From positions 35,756,053 through 35,820,052 of the forward strand of contig NW_004624734.1 of the NCBI RefSeq assembly GCF_000247695.1: a DNA stretch of 64,000 nt, given 5' to 3'. The translations under genes were made by a program, and so were the position numbers. The notes below the pieces were generated by a model. It made no database searches, had not been told where the DNA came from, and saw only the letters and a list, made by a program, of their open reading frames with translations. This document shows, one piece after another, positions 1 to 11,399 of the stretch (position 1 is its first letter; every line of letters begins with the position of its first letter). Origin of the DNA: Heterocephalus glaber. Its lineage: Eukaryota; Chordata; Mammalia; Rodentia; Bathyergidae.

Positions 1-210
1 AGAAGGGAATGGAATTAATATGAGAAAATGAAAAAGCGGAAACAAAGTCTTTGTAAATAGGGAGGGATGGAGGGGTTGAAGGGAGGTCAGGGGAAGGGGG
101 AAAAAATAAGAACCAAAAGAGACTATGCAAAGGTGCAAATTTCCAATGATGAATGCCATTATATTGTATACCTAAAATGTACCAATAAAATAAAATTTTT
201 TTTAAAAAGG
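1..210 (+). mobile_element. LINE-1 3' end (3' UTR and A-rich tail)
   Basis: A G-rich 3' UTR-like tract is followed by a segment ending in accaataaaataaaa and an A-rich tail near 185-210. This is typical of an L1 3' terminus in sense orientation. The 5' part lies outside the window. Confidence 0.7.
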
Positions 211-413
211 AAAAGCACCTGAGAGATAGGAAGGGTCCAAAACGGGTTGCCCTATTATATTATTACATTAATAGATATTATATATTATTGTGATGTGATA
301 GATGAATGAATGCAGGTAGGTAAATGTATGGGAAAGAAGGACCTCAATGGATATGCAAGTGAATTCTTCCTGAGAAAAAAATGGCCAAGTATGGGCTTAT
401 AGTTGCTACAACA

Positions 414-516
414 GGGCTGGGGATTTAGCTCAGTGTTTCAACCACCTGCCTCGCAAGTGCAAGGACCCGAGTTTGATCTCCGGTACCAAAAAAAAAAAGA
501 AATAAAAAAAATATAT
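414..516 (+). mobile_element. ID SINE, young copy
   Basis: The body has a tRNA-like A box (tttagctcagtg) and B box (gagtttgatctc) and ends in ggtacc plus an A-rich tail. It is flanked by near-identical target duplications, atagttgctacaaca at 399-413 and atagtgctacaaca at 517-530, so the insertion is L1-mediated and fairly recent. Confidence 0.93.
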
Positions 517-687
517 ATAGTGCTACAACAATAGTAACCTTGGTTAGCATTTAGTGAATTTTAAAAATACACTTCACAAGCATTATTTAACTCCTCACAG
601 AAATCCTAATAAGAAGGAACTATCGTTATATTACACAGACAAAAAAAAAAAAACCCAGGCTCAACAGGGGAGGGGGTAAATAACTGC

Positions 688-1015
688 AATGTTCTGAATA
701 TTTGTTTCCTCCAAAATTTATTCATTGAAATCCTCACCTCCAAGTTCATGGTACTTGGGGGTGGGACACTGTTGGGGGGGGTGCCTAGGTCACAAGGGCA
801 GAGCCTTGTAGAATTAGTGCCCTTATAAAAGAGGCCCTGTGAGCTCTCTTGCCCACCTAAGCAGGTGAGGACCGAGCGAGAAGGCTCCATCTGACCCAGG
901 AAATAAGACTTCACCAGACACCCAAGTCTGGATCTTGAACTTCCCAACTTCTAGACCTATAGAAACAGAAAAAAGGGGGGGAGATCTGTTGTTTGCAAGT
1001 CATCTGCTCTACTTT
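688..1015 (+). mobile_element. ERVL-MaLR LTR (MLT1/MST-like), sense
   Basis: The sequence follows the MaLR LTR order: a start resembling tgttctgaatatttgt, an internal ttagtgcccttataaaag TATA region, then 'tcaccagacacc' and 'cttcccaacttctag', and a degraded 3' part. Copies of the same subfamily lie antisense at about 22265-22440 and 61205-61638. Confidence 0.75.
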
Positions 1016-1354
1016 CCAAGACCACGTGGTTCATTAATGATGCATATACAGGTCCTAAGGACCTAGCACTTGAGCTCCTAACCACTGGCCTATATTCCCC
1101 ACTCGCTGCTTTGCCTGCACCCCTCCTGCCAAACCTGCTCCAAACTGCGCTGGCCCTGACTCTCTCTCCATCTCTCAACCTCTCTCTCCAGGTTCATTCA
1201 GGACTCACCTCCATTCTGAAGACTTCCCCACCGTTCCCTTGGTAGGAAGCACCCCACACATCCATCTATAGCGTGTCTCTCACTCCCTCCTGTGTGTGAG
1301 AGCGGGACCACAAGCAGCTCCTTCTTTTTCACTTTTAGGACAGGAGAAAAAGAA
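1016..1354. other. Old repeat-like or unique stretch, possible LINE-2 3' fragment
   Basis: No gene is visible. Around 1190-1345 a pyrimidine-rich stretch (tcacctccattctgaagacttcc) resembles the 3' part of LINE-2, but it is too decayed to be sure. Confidence 0.35.
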
Positions 1355-1545
1355 TCCCAGCAGTGATGGTTGACAATTATGGAGCATTGAATATGCACTG
1401 CTTTCCTTGATTCACATAATGATCCAATAAGGTAGACACAATTGACATCCCCATTTTCCACGTGAGGAAACACTAAGAGAAAGGAAGTAACAGTACCTAC
1501 AGGATCAGAGCTGGTGTTTAAAGCTAGATCTGCTTAATCCTGAGC
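1355..1545 (-). mobile_element. MIR SINE, antisense
   Basis: The order 'catccccattttccacgtgaggaaac', a divergent middle and 'gatctgcttaatcctgagccc' matches the reverse complement of the MIR core and 5' half. It is strongly diverged, as expected for this ancient family. Confidence 0.6.
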
Positions 1546-1636
1546 CCATGTGTTTTTTGGGGGGGGCGGGGGTGAATGCTTATTTTGAACTCAGGGAGCC
1601 CTGAGCTACATCCCCATCCCTTTTCATTTTTATTAG
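1546..1636 (-). mobile_element. ID part of an old B1-ID dimer, antisense
   Basis: A degraded ID 3' region ending in ccctgagctacatccccatccc is followed by ttttcatttttatt, the spacer usually seen between ID and B1 in the dimers of this window. The B1 half is missing; L1 follows instead. Confidence 0.55.
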
Positions 1637-2054
1637 TATGTGTCTGCAGTATATAATGATTACGTTCATCCTGGGGAGCTGGTACATGTACACCACACAT
1701 CTCAGTTCTTTTTTCATCCCCTTCTCCTTTCCTTCTTCCCTCTCCCTCCACCTTTTCACGTCCTTCCCATTTGTAAAGATCTATCTCTCTGTTTGCTACT
1801 GTCTTTTGTTTTGCTCTTTAATTTATAATTTGGGTTCCTCATATAAGAGAAAGCACGCAACATTTAAGCTTGTGTGTCTGATTTATCTCACTTAACATTG
1901 TGGTCTCAAGGTACACCCATTTTCTTACAAATGACGCAAATTTATTCTTCTTTATAACAGAGTAGGACTCCACTGTGCATAAATATCTCATTTTCATGAT
2001 CTATTCATCTGTGGACAGACTTATAGGCCTCTTTCAAGGTTTAGCTATTATGAT

Positions 2055-4700
2055 TTATACTGCTATAAACATGGGAATGCATGCGTCACTGTAATATGAT
2101 GTCTTCAACTCTTTTGGGAAGATACCTAGAAGGGAAATAGCTGGGTCAAATGGAATTTCTGGTTTTAGTTTTGTGAGGAATCTCCATACTGACTTCCATA
2201 GTGGTTGTGACAGTTTACATTCCCACCAACAATGCAGGAGGGTTCTTTTTCCCCATGGCCTCTCCAGCATTTGTTATTGTTTGATTTCTTGATGATGGCC
2301 ATTCTTACTGGACTGTAAAATGGAATCTCAGCATTGTTTTAATTAACAATTCTCTAGTAGCTAACAATGTTGAACTTCTCTTCATGAATGTATTGGCCTT
2401 TATACTTCTTTTGAGAAATGTGTATTCATTTCAGTTGCTCATTTTTTGAATGGGTCTTTTATTTCAGAGGGCCTAATTGTTTTGAAGTCTAAATATTTTA
2501 GATATTACTCCTCTGTCCAAGGAGTAGCTGGCAAAAAAAATTTTTTTCCCGTTCTATGGGTTGTCTCTTCACTCTATTGGTTGTTTCCTTTGCTACGCAG
2601 AGCTTTTAAATTTGATATAATGCCATTTGTTGATTCTTGATGTTATTTCTTGTGTCACTGAGGTTCTGTTTAGAAAGTTCTTGCCTATTCCTATGATTTC
2701 ATGAGTTTTATCTATCTTATCTTCCAGAAAGTTATGTTTTAATATTTAGATCTTTCATTAATTTTTATTTTAATTTAGTACATGGTGAGATTCATGGGCC
2801 TAGATTCAATCTTCTGTATGTGGATAGCCAGATTTCCCAGCACCATTTGCTAAAGAGGCTATATTTCTTCTAGTGTATGTTTTTGGCCCCTTTGTCAAAG
2901 ATCAGATAGTTGAATGTGCTGGGGCTATTTCTGCATCATCTATTCTGTTCCATTGATCCTCGTGTCTGTTTTTGTGCCAGTACTATGCTATTTTTATCAC
3001 TGTAGCTTTGTAATATGAATTGAAATCCAGGATTGTGATACCTCTTACTTTGCTCTTGTTGTCCAGAATTGCTTTTGCTACTCTGGGTCTCTTCTAGTTT
3101 TCTATGAATTTTAGAATTTTTTTCTAGTTCTCTGAGGCATGCTGTTTATTTTGATTGGGATTGCATTAAATCTATATATCAGTTTTGGAAGTATGGCCAT
3201 TTTGAAAATATTGGTTTCAGGAACAGGGGGTATCATTCTATTTTCTGTTGGTTTCTTCAAGTTACTTTATCTGAGTGCTATGGTTTTCATTGCAAAGGTC
3301 TTTCATTTCTTTGGTTAGGTTAATTCCTAAGTATTTCATTTTTCTTGATGGTACTGTGAATAGTATTGTTCTCATATTTCTTTCTGGGTGAGTTCATTAT
3401 TGATGTACTAGAACACTATTTTTATGTGTTGATTTTGTATCCTGCTACTTTGCTAAATTTGATCAATAATTCTAAGAGTCTTTCTGTGGAATTTTTATGG
3501 TCTTCTATTTAGAGGATTATGTAATCTTCAAATAATGACAATTGACTTCTTCCTTTCCTATATCTATCCCTTTTATTTCCTTCTCTTGCCTGGTTGCCCT
3601 GGCTAAAGTTTCAAATACTACATTGAATATGAGCGGTGATAATGGATATTCTTGTCTTGTTCCTGATTTTAGAGGAAAAGCTTTCAGTTTTTCCCATTTA
3701 ATATGATGTTAGCAGTAGGTTTGTCATAAATGGCTTATATCAAATTGAGATAAGTTGTTCTATACTCATTTTCTTCAAGGTTTTTATCATGAATGGATGT
3801 TGGGCTTTGTCTACAGCTTTTTCTGCTTCTATTGAGGTGATCCTTGTGGTTTTTGTTCTTGCTTCTGTTTATGTGATGTATTACATTTATGGAACTGTGT
3901 ATGTGGAGCCATCCTTATATCCCCAGGACAAAGCCTACTTGATCATGATGTGTGGTATTTTTTATTTGTTGTATTCTGTTCACCAGAGAATTTTTGCATC
4001 TATGTTCATTAAAGATATTGGCCTGAAAAAAAAAAGATATTGGCCTGTTGTTTTCTTTTTTAGTTGGGTCTTTGTCTGATTTTGAAATCAAGGTGATCCA
4101 AGCTTCCAAGAATGACTTTGGAAGTATTCCTTCCCTTTCAATTTAATTAAAGAGTTTGAGGAATATTGTATTACATTTTCTCTGAAGTTCTGCTGGAATT
4201 TAGCATTGAATCCATCAGGTCTGGGGTTTTTATTAATTGGTAAGTTTCAATTGCTATTTCAAGTTTATTGCCTGCCACTGGATTATTCATAGTTTTAAAA
4301 AATATATTCTTGGCTCATTTTAGTTATTCATATGTATCTAGGAATCTATGCATTTCTTCTGGATTCAGCAATTTATTGGAGTACAGGTTTTTGAAGTCGT
4401 TGCTAATAATCTTCTAGATATGAGCAATGTCTGTTCTGATTTCACCTTTTTCATTTCTAATTGAATTGATTTGGATATTTAACTTTTTTTGGTAAGATTG
4501 GCTAAGGGTTTTAATATTTTGCTTATTCTTTCAAAGAACCAGCTCTTTGATCCATTGAGTCTTTGTATTTTGTTTTCAGTCCCAATTTCATGAATTTCTG
4601 TGCTCATCTTTGTAAGTTCTTTCCTTGTACTAGCTTTGGATTTGAATTGATCTTGTTTTTCTAAGACCTTGAGGTCCATGATTTAGACTTGCTCTATTTT
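2055..4700 (-). pseudogene. L1 ORF2 relic (RT and C-terminal parts)
   Basis: Short minus-strand frames carry LINE-1 ORF2 hallmarks. At 4479-4679 is a segment with a 'SWFFERI' motif preceding the reverse transcriptase domain. At 3915-4109 is an early RT segment with '[18 protein letters not shown]' and '[11 protein letters not shown]'. At 2055-2270 is the C-terminal region with '[19 protein letters not shown]', the CCHC-proximal part of ORF2. The frames are separated by stops and frameshifts, so no full ORF2p can be made. Intact L1 ORF2p supplies endonuclease and reverse transcriptase; this copy is only a fossil. The same C-terminal segment occurs on the plus strand at about 63765-64000. Confidence 0.88.
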
Positions 4701-4732
4701 TCCTTTTTTGTTGTTGCTATTATTGTTGTTGG

Positions 4733-4870
4733 TTTTTTGAGACAGGTCTCACTATGTCATTTAGGTTGGACTTGAAGTCACTGTGTAGCCAAGGCTGCCC
4801 TCAAACTCATGGCAATCCTCCCCTCTTGGCCTTCCAAGTTCTGGGATTACAGGTATGCGCCACCATGCCA
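4733..4870 (-). mobile_element. B1 SINE, antisense, inside L1
   Basis: A T-rich leader is followed by ttttttgagacaggtctcac, the duplicated inner module, and ctgggattacaggtatgcgccaccatgcc. This is a B1 read backwards. L1 sequence resumes on both sides, so the B1 is the younger insertion. Confidence 0.9.
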
Positions 4871-5186
4871 AGTTCCTAGTTTTTAGGATCTGAGTATTCA
4901 TAGCTCTAATCTTTCCTCTTAGGATGACTTTCATCTTATCCCATAGGTTCTAGCATTATTGTTTGATAATGTACTATTCTTATCATTTGATTCTATTAAC
5001 TGTCTATAACTTCTCCTTCATTTCACTGGTAACCCATTGATTATTCAAGTATATTGCTTAATTTTCATGTGTTTGAACAATTTCCGTGGTTCCTTTTGTT
5101 ACTGATTTCTAGTTTCATTATAATATGACACTGCAGATCTGAGGGATGAAAAGGATGGGTTCCAAAGTTAATTATAAAGATTTCAA

Positions 5187-5871
5187 TGTATAATATAATT
5201 ACAATCATTTGTTAGATTTCAGACCCAAAGTGATCCCACAGAGCATGACCACATCTTAAGGCCACATATTGAGCACATTCCTTCTGCTACCAGGCCACCT
5301 GGCCATCTAACTCCAGAAGAAGTCATCTTGCATTCCTGGCTGCCATAGCCTACAGCCCAATGATATCAGGAAAGGAAAGTTCTTTATAAACCCTCCTGCC
5401 TCGGGCTGGGTCCTGGTTTGAATTAAGAATATGTCTTTTGTAAGTTTCTTACATGATTAAAGCCCTAGAGGAGACACTGATCATCTAAAAAGGACAAAAC
5501 AGGAATTCAGCCTGTTTTGCAATTCCTAGGTAACTTCTAAGTAAAATGTTGATAAGCATCATATTTACCCCAGTTTCAAGGATGTGAAGAGTAACTCCTG
5601 GGTGCATAAAAATGTATCCAAACTTGCACTTGGTGCAGATTCCTTTGTAGCGATGCCAGCCTTCTCACTTGAAGACATAACTCTCTCATAATCTACTTTA
5701 TTTATTTATTTATTTTTGGTACCGGGGATCGAATGATAATCTACTTTATAAAAAAATTCTACCTATACTTCTGTCTTGACTGAATTCTTTCATCAAGGTC
5801 ACAGAGAACTCAGGACCAAGGGAATGAGGGTCTGGTTCCTCACTGCATGAGGACCCAGCTTCTCGGTGACA
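5187..5871 (+). mobile_element. Putative LTR, family X, copy A
   Basis: This segment is homologous, by eye at roughly 75-80%, to the reverse complement of 57825-58437. The ends are TGTATA and GTGACA; in copy B they are TGTTAC and GTAACA. Such TG..CA termini are typical of LTRs. A cataaaaatg element near 5605-5614 is conserved in both copies and is a plausible TATA box. A 34-bp ID fragment plus a duplicated 14-bp target sits at 5702-5749. No matching target duplication was found, so the exact ends are uncertain. I do not recognise the named family. Confidence 0.7.
5702..5735 (-). mobile_element. Severely truncated ID insertion (3' tail only)
   Basis: Only the ID 3' end remains, as T-rich sequence plus ttttggtaccggggatcga. 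It is flanked by a perfect 14-bp duplication ataatctactttat at 5688-5701 and 5736-5749. The related copy B has no insert here, which gives an empty-site comparison. Confidence 0.88.
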
Positions 5872-6034
5872 AGACTATTCACACTGAGAGTTATTACTGA
5901 AAGGTACTGATTTGTTCCTGTCATTGCATTTTTTTTCCCCCTGTTGCTTATTCTTTTTTTCCCCTTCTCATTAACTGCTTACCCTGCTTGGTATATTCAT
6001 TCCGTTAGATTGTTTGGCATTGTTGGCTTCACTG
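5872..6034. other. No recognisable feature
   Basis: A T-rich, low-information stretch between the putative LTR and the next B1. I see no coding signal. Confidence 0.5.
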
Positions 6035-6139
6035 GGACAGGGCCTTATTAAATTGCCCTGGCTGGCCTCAAACTAGCAATCCTCCTGACTCAGTTTCCTG
6101 AGAAGCTGGGATTAAAGTATAAACCTCTATTCCCAGTTT
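6035..6139 (-). mobile_element. B1 SINE, antisense, diverged
   Basis: The order gggacagggccttattaaattgccc, ggctggcctcaaact, tcctcctgactcag, gctgggatta is the B1 reverse complement. Its level of decay indicates an older copy. Confidence 0.75.
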
Positions 6140-6420
6140 ACAACCCATGTCCTTAATCATATCTGATTTTAATCATGTTTGGGCTTAAATATATGCCATA
6201 CGAGCACATGAGTCTTAGCCTCAGCCTAGCCTCTTGGAGGTGTGAGGGCCTTAGAGAAACAAGCAAGAAAGAGGACGTCTGGAAATTTTGCAAGATTTAG
6301 GTTCAATTCCTGTTCAGGTCTCATGACCCAGCCAAACCCTACCTAACACTGCCATGTCCATCAGAGTTCTCCCAAACACTGCACTCTGCTGTCAACTTGA
6401 ATGTCAGAGATTTTATTTAC
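6140..6420. other. No recognisable feature
   Basis: No gene or clear repeat was seen in this non-repetitive sequence. Confidence 0.5.
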
Positions 6421-6492
6421 TGTGGTGCTGGGGATTAAACCAAAGGCATTGCACATGCTAGACCAGTGCTTTGCAACTGAGCTACAGCCCAG
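6421..6492 (-). mobile_element. Old ID SINE, antisense
   Basis: The sequence tgtggtgctggggattaaac, then aactgagctacagccca, is the reverse complement of ID (B box then A box). It differs from the young subfamily in its middle part and lacks clear target duplications. Confidence 0.78.
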
Positions 6493-7094
6493 TGTCAGGA
6501 GTTTCAAAATGGGAACAGTGGGAAAATCAGAGCCAAACTCTACTCTAACCAAGCACTATCAATTCACAGCTGCCTGAACAATGCAGAGAGGAAGACAGAG
6601 AGCTAAAGTGTCTAAGAAACATTCAAGCTACTTCTACAGAAGAAATGAAACTGCCTCTCCCCTCAAAGTGGCTACTACCTGCTCAAGTGTTCTCAAACCC
6701 TTTAAGGGCATTGGGGAGCAACTCACTCATGAATGCAAATGTAACACTGAGCACAGAGAAGAGATGCTGAGGGGGTGTGAAGCTTAAAAGGAGTGCTCAG
6801 AACGCAATGAAACCCTTCAGAGAAAGTTTCCTAGATATAGCAACAACTACATTCTATAAAAATTAAAAATAATTTTTTCTTGGTACAAATGCAATGCATG
6901 CTCATGACAAACAAATCAGAAAATACAGACAAGCAAAGAAAAGAAATTTCAAAGAAGTACCCACCTACAATCTCGCCCACCCAAAGACAACTTTCATCAA
7001 CACCCTCAACACCTTGACAACCAGAATTTACAGTAGCAATGTGCATAGCCAAAGCACAGGCAGGGAGGAGGAGAGGAAAATGAGGCCAGTCCCT
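6493..7094. other. Mostly unique, possible old L1 3' fragment at 6840-7040
   Basis: No gene is seen. The A-rich part at about 6840-7040 resembles ancient L1 3' UTR sequence (aaaattaaaaataatttttt, then acaaacaaatcagaaaatac), but the match is weak. Confidence 0.35.
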
Positions 7095-7350
7095 GCATTT
7101 TGTTTTATTTCATTTTATATTGTTAGTCCATATTTGCAGTGCTTAATGTTTACCTCCTTGTGTGGAGTTGGCACATGTACCCAAAACATCCTTATTCTTG
7201 TTTTCCTCCCCTTTCCCTCCCTTCCTCTCCTCCCTGTATCTCTTGATCTCCTTGCCATTTGTGAAAGATCTAGCTCCCTACTTCCTATTATCTATCTTTT
7301 ATTTTGCTCTTTATTTATAATTTTAGTCTTTGCTCTGGAGTGATAAGAAA
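7095..7350 (-). mobile_element. L1 3' UTR fragment, antisense
   Basis: This shares its order of motifs with the 3' UTR of the L1 at 1637-1870: a 'gtacccaaaacatcctt'-type stretch, a long CCTT-rich tract, 'ccatttgtgaaagatcta' and 'tgctctttatttataatttt'. It is therefore the 3' end of another copy from the same group. Confidence 0.8.
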
Positions 7351-7437
7351 TCTATTTGATGGGGTTGGGAAGATGGTGGAAGAAGAGAACTGAAACTTAA
7401 AGCAGGCACCAGCACCAGGGAGTCTAACTGAACAGTG

Positions 7438-7625
7438 ACATGATTAAAATGATCATAATAGCAATAACAGCATTTGTTGAGTGCTTGCCATATGCAAGAC
7501 ATTATGCTAAGTACTTTACATTCCATCTTATTTGATCCTCACAATTGCCTTATCCCATTCAGAGGCCCTGAGAGCTTTGCCCAAATTCTCACAGCAAGTG
7601 GGTTCCAAACAGTGCACCGATGTTT
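7438..7625 (-). mobile_element. MIR SINE, antisense
   Basis: 'tttgttgagtgcttgccatatgc', 'gctaagtactttacatt' and 'atcctcacaattgcc' reproduce the reverse-complement MIR layout, diverged as usual. Confidence 0.75.
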
Positions 7626-7627
7626 CC

Positions 7628-7797
7628 TAAGTGTGGTTTTCAAACAGAATGCCTTGAGACATTTGTTAAAAATGTAGACTTTTGTCCTAACTTGAAGTGT
7701 CTGATTCAGCAAGTCTAGGTGGGGGCAGAGGCATTAATGAACTTTGCAGCTCCCCTGGGGAAGTTCTCTCCACACAAACTTGAGGGCCCCTGTTCCT
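7628..7797 (+). mobile_element. MER5-like hAT-Charlie DNA transposon remnant
   Basis: The segment runs 'gtgtggttttcaaacag', 'catttgttaaaaatg', 'gtctgattcagcaagtctagg', then 'gcagctcccctggg', matching the MER5A layout. This is a non-autonomous DNA element with no coding capacity. Confidence 0.7.
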
Positions 7798-7925
7798 AGA
7801 TAATGGAAGAGTGAATTGGCTAAGTAGTCATCAAAGGTCAGGAAGATACACACCTCTGGCCTGGATTTTTACTGCCCCTAGGTATCCTCACTTTGACCCT
7901 GTGCCTCTGTAGGCTCTTTTGTAAT

Positions 7926-8550
7926 GGGGGAATGTTAAATGAAAATTACAGGAGTCTATGGTTTTGGACTAAGCTCCTGTACTAAACCCTAAAGACTAGA
8001 TTAAAAATCAAAATAATGTCACTTATACTAAAGTTTTACATCACCACACTGAGAATAAGTTGTTACTTAACCTTCCAAAACATGGAGAGAGAGAGAGAAT
8101 AGAAAATTTTTGACAACAGAACAGCTTCAGTTGGCATGGAAATGAAGTTCCCCCTGCTTTAACCCTTACCAAGAAAAGTGGGGCTGAGGGTGTAGTTCAG
8201 TGGTGCAGCCCTCAGCAGCTTCACATTCCTGAGGCCCTGAGTTCAATCCCCAACACCAAAGGAAAAAAGGAAAATAACCTGATGCTAACCAGTCATCTTT
8301 CTATTGTTCTGTTTCCCTGTCCCTGCCTTAAAAGGAAAATAACTTTGAAATGACTGGTCTCCTTTTTGTTTTTTGTTGTTGTTTCTGCCCGCTTCAGCCT
8401 TTGTCTGTTTATAAAACCAACTTTCTCTGCTCAGCCCAGCAGAACATTTATTATTATTTTGTGGAATGCAGTCTTGGTGGATTCTAGGATCACAAATAAA
8501 GCCAATTAAGACCTTTAACCTAAATTCATTTTAATCCTGTCCTTTGGGTA
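7926..8550 (+). mobile_element. LTR-like repeat, family Y, copy 1
   Basis: This is homologous along most of its length to 35550-36444. Shared blocks include 'aagttgttacttaacctt', a 'ccctctgctttaa' block, 'tataaaaccaac', 'ctcagccca' and 'aataaagccaatt'. A TATA-like site followed about 90 bp later by a polyadenylation signal suggests an LTR. An ID is inserted at 8181-8275. The ends are not sharply defined. Confidence 0.65.
8181..8275 (+). mobile_element. ID SINE, older subfamily
   Basis: gggctgagggtgtagttcag gives the A box and gagttcaatccccaacacc the B box, followed by an A-rich tail. It interrupts the LTR-like repeat, whose other copy lacks it. Confidence 0.85.
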
Positions 8551-9367
8551 ATCATTTGGTACCTCTTGTACTTGGCTCTCTCACCAACTGTTCTTAGATG
8601 TTTGAACAGGGAAAAATAATTAAATGGGGTCATTAGTGCTTGGTCAGCAGCTCAAGAGGCATGGTGGCTCTCAGTGGCAAGAGTGAGGCCAACAAGGGCA
8701 GCTGCAAACCCTGGGCTCACTGGAGAAAGACCTGGTTCAGGCTAGGACTCCAGACCACAGAATCCAAGTTGCAACCAGGATGGAGGCAAGATGGAAAACC
8801 TCGAGGTGGAGATAATGGAGTACACAGAGCCACTTTTGTGTGACTTTGGTGGGTTTCAAACACATTTCCCAATGTGCCTCCAAAGCCTCAAATACCTCAT
8901 CAGTATTTTTGCCAAGATCCCTCCCCCAACACAGGTCCTACAGGTCCTGTTGCATTCTGTACCTAATGGAGGAGCACAGACACAATGATGCTAGAGTCTA
9001 GGATATCATCTTAGTCATAGGCTTGATTTGTCCTTCTAAAACTGGTTAACCATGCCAGGTCATCTAACCTTGCTGACTCAGTTTCCATTCCCATAAATTG
9101 TAGTACCTTTGTAAGCACTCAAAGAATCTCATAGAGCTAGTAAAATAACGTATGGTCAATTATAAAATGCTGCACACAGCAGAGAGCTGGAAGACAGTTT
9201 AAGGCTCAGAATATGTGACTGATTATTTATTAAGCCAATTAAAACAATGGAAGACAAAAAACAGCAAGTCTGTTTGCCTCAGTAGTTTCATTGAAGATCA
9301 TCTCTAGGCTGAAATGGTTCAGGTCAGAAAGTCACAAATGAACATAACCAGAAAATACCTATCAATA
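8551..9367. other. No recognisable feature
   Basis: About 800 bases without a clear repeat or coding exon. Short open frames here (for example 8640-8843) have no domain and no splice or promoter context. Confidence 0.5.
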
Positions 9368-9477
9368 GCCAGGTATGGTGGCATATACTACTCAGAGGCC
9401 GAGGCAGGAGAGTGCTTGAACCCAGGAATTCCAAGACGACCTGGGCAACATAGTGAGGCCACATCCCTTAAAAAAGA
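9368..9477 (+). mobile_element. B1 SINE, sense
   Basis: The copy begins ccaggtatggtggcatatac and continues through gaggccgaggcaggag to an A-rich end. The inner duplicated module is short here, so it resembles a simple B1. Confidence 0.82.
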
Positions 9478-11399
9478 TACCTGTAAACTGGGAAACAACA
9501 GTTTTCTGAGTAACCCAGTCTTAATTCCCTTTAAAAACGCTCTGAGGATAATGATTTTAAGCAAGAACCCAGCCCAAGATCCGAGGCCAGCGGAGCACTA
9601 CACACCTTCATTGCCCTTGGGTCAGTGGCCGCACAGCCCAAAAGCCTGGAGAGCAGGAGTCAACTGGAAGGGCTAGGTATGCTGGCCTCAGAAGCAGCAA
9701 GAAGACAGTGCAGGTGACTCTAAAAGCACCTGGAGGAACATCCAGGCTCAGGGGCCAGGACCAGGAAAGTAGGTAGGAAAGGACCGCTGAGAGTCAGAGG
9801 AGTAAGGGGCTGTGCACTCTCAGGGTTTCACATGACCTTAGCCTGGTGTGGGCTTCTCTGAGCTCTGATCCTTATCTGTAGATAGAAGAGTTGGTCTTAA
9901 TGACCTCAAAGTTCTTTCAGCTCTGGGTGGGAAAATACTATGGAAATCCAAGCTGCACAAACAGTTGCTCTCTGGTTTACCTCTGAGGTCAGCCCAGAAA
10001 CCCAGGAGACCCTGTGCCACCTGGAGGCCCACGGCAAATACTAGCTGCAGGGGAGTCCCAGAACCATAGGAAGGGCAACCTCCATGAGGGAAGGTGGGAA
10101 GACCAGGGGTCATCTAGCCCTGTGGGCTGCCAGAGCTTCCTCCTGCTAAACAACTCGAAGACCTTCCCAGACAGGATCTTACTTCCGCCTTTCCTCTCCA
10201 TAGTGAAGTTGGTGTTTTAAATGGTTCTCTCTGTGTGACCACAAGGGACAGAAACAAGAAGGTGCTATGGGAATGGAAATGCACTCTGAAGGACACCCCA
10301 GGATAAGAGACAGGAAAGAAGCAGCCACGTCCTAAGGCTCTTAGCAAGTTCACAGGAAAGTTCCCCAGCAGCAACACATCCTCTTTCTGTCACATCCTCT
10401 GCCACTCAGCAGGGAGCCAGCCTTTGGATGGGACCGGGCTTTCTCCCCAGTCACCTGAGTTACCTGTAGCAACACGATTAAGACATTAATTTGTATGCTG
10501 TATTTTTCCATTGCCTCCTCTTTCCAAGCAGGTACTTCCAGTCAGTGAGGCTTTTTTGTTTTTCCTTCTCTTCAGAATTCCTTTAGGTCAGGAAGCAGAT
10601 GTTGCTTGATGGTAATAGGTCTTCCTGTCTTTGGTAACAGCCCTGGCTCACTGAGGAGATGATGCAGATACTCAGAGGGAGAAAGGGTGAAGAGGGAAAA
10701 GAGTGCCTTGAAGTCAAGGACAGAGAGAAGAGTGCTCAGAGGCCAGAATGACAGAAAAAAGACAGAAGACAGCTCTGATTGTGAGGACAGAGCCTATGCC
10801 AGGACCCCAACACCAGCTGCCTCTCAGAGTGAGACATTTGGTGGGCTTCTAGTCTCACCAAAGCTTCCTGGGCTCAGAAACAGCAAAGTTACCAAAAAGG
10901 AAATCTGAGGCAACAGACATTTTCGTGTAGACTGTCGGCTGGTGATTAGATGGAACACCCCATACTTTTCACAATCTTTAGGGAGAATCTGAGCCTCCCC
11001 AGATTAATAATTTGTCCACTGGGCAGGACTGGAGGCTCAGAATCGATTTGCTTTTATTTTAGAAGAAAAACAGAGAAATACAATCAAAAATAGAGAAATA
11101 CAGAATTGCTAACTTAGTGAGGTGGTGGAGTAAGACTGCCTTTGAATTGACATGTGCAGAGGCACAAGTGACCTCAGTGTCTTCACCACACCAGGCTGTA
11201 AGGGTACTCCTCACATCTCCTTAACACCCAAATCTTATTAGCTCTAAGCTCCTACCTGCTAATGTAGGAAATCCGGACTCATATTCTGTTGATTAGGATT
11301 TTTCAAGTACTAGAAAACACATACTTAAATACACAAGGAACTGTATTGTTTCATAAGCAGAAAGTCTAGAAGCAGCTCTCACAAGAACATTGTTGTAAA
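9478..11399. other. Low-repeat interval, no gene recognised
   Basis: About 1.9 kb of mostly unique sequence. A possible MIR tail lies at about 9840-9930 ('tcttaatgacctcaaag', 'ctttcagctctgg'). Open frames on both strands up to about 120 codons overlap one another and show no domain, so I regard them as chance. Confidence 0.5.

Larger units (their letters stand above)
1637..5145 (-). mobile_element. LINE-1, 5'-truncated, antisense
   Basis: Reading the minus strand, the sequence runs from within ORF2 (near 5145) to the 3' UTR (near 1640). The 3' UTR-like segment at 1637-1870 recurs at 7095-7350 and 33420-33655, so these copies are related. A B1 is inserted at about 4733-4870. The element has many stops and frameshifts and is not functional. 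Confidence 0.9.

Noticed and set aside
3789..4079. 96-codon plus-strand open frame with hydrophobic, membrane-like residues
   Set aside because: It is the antisense reading of L1 ORF2; T-rich antisense L1 always looks membrane-like when translated.
6894..7343. 149-codon plus-strand open frame
   Set aside because: It runs through an antisense L1 3' UTR (7095-7350), a known source of chance frames.
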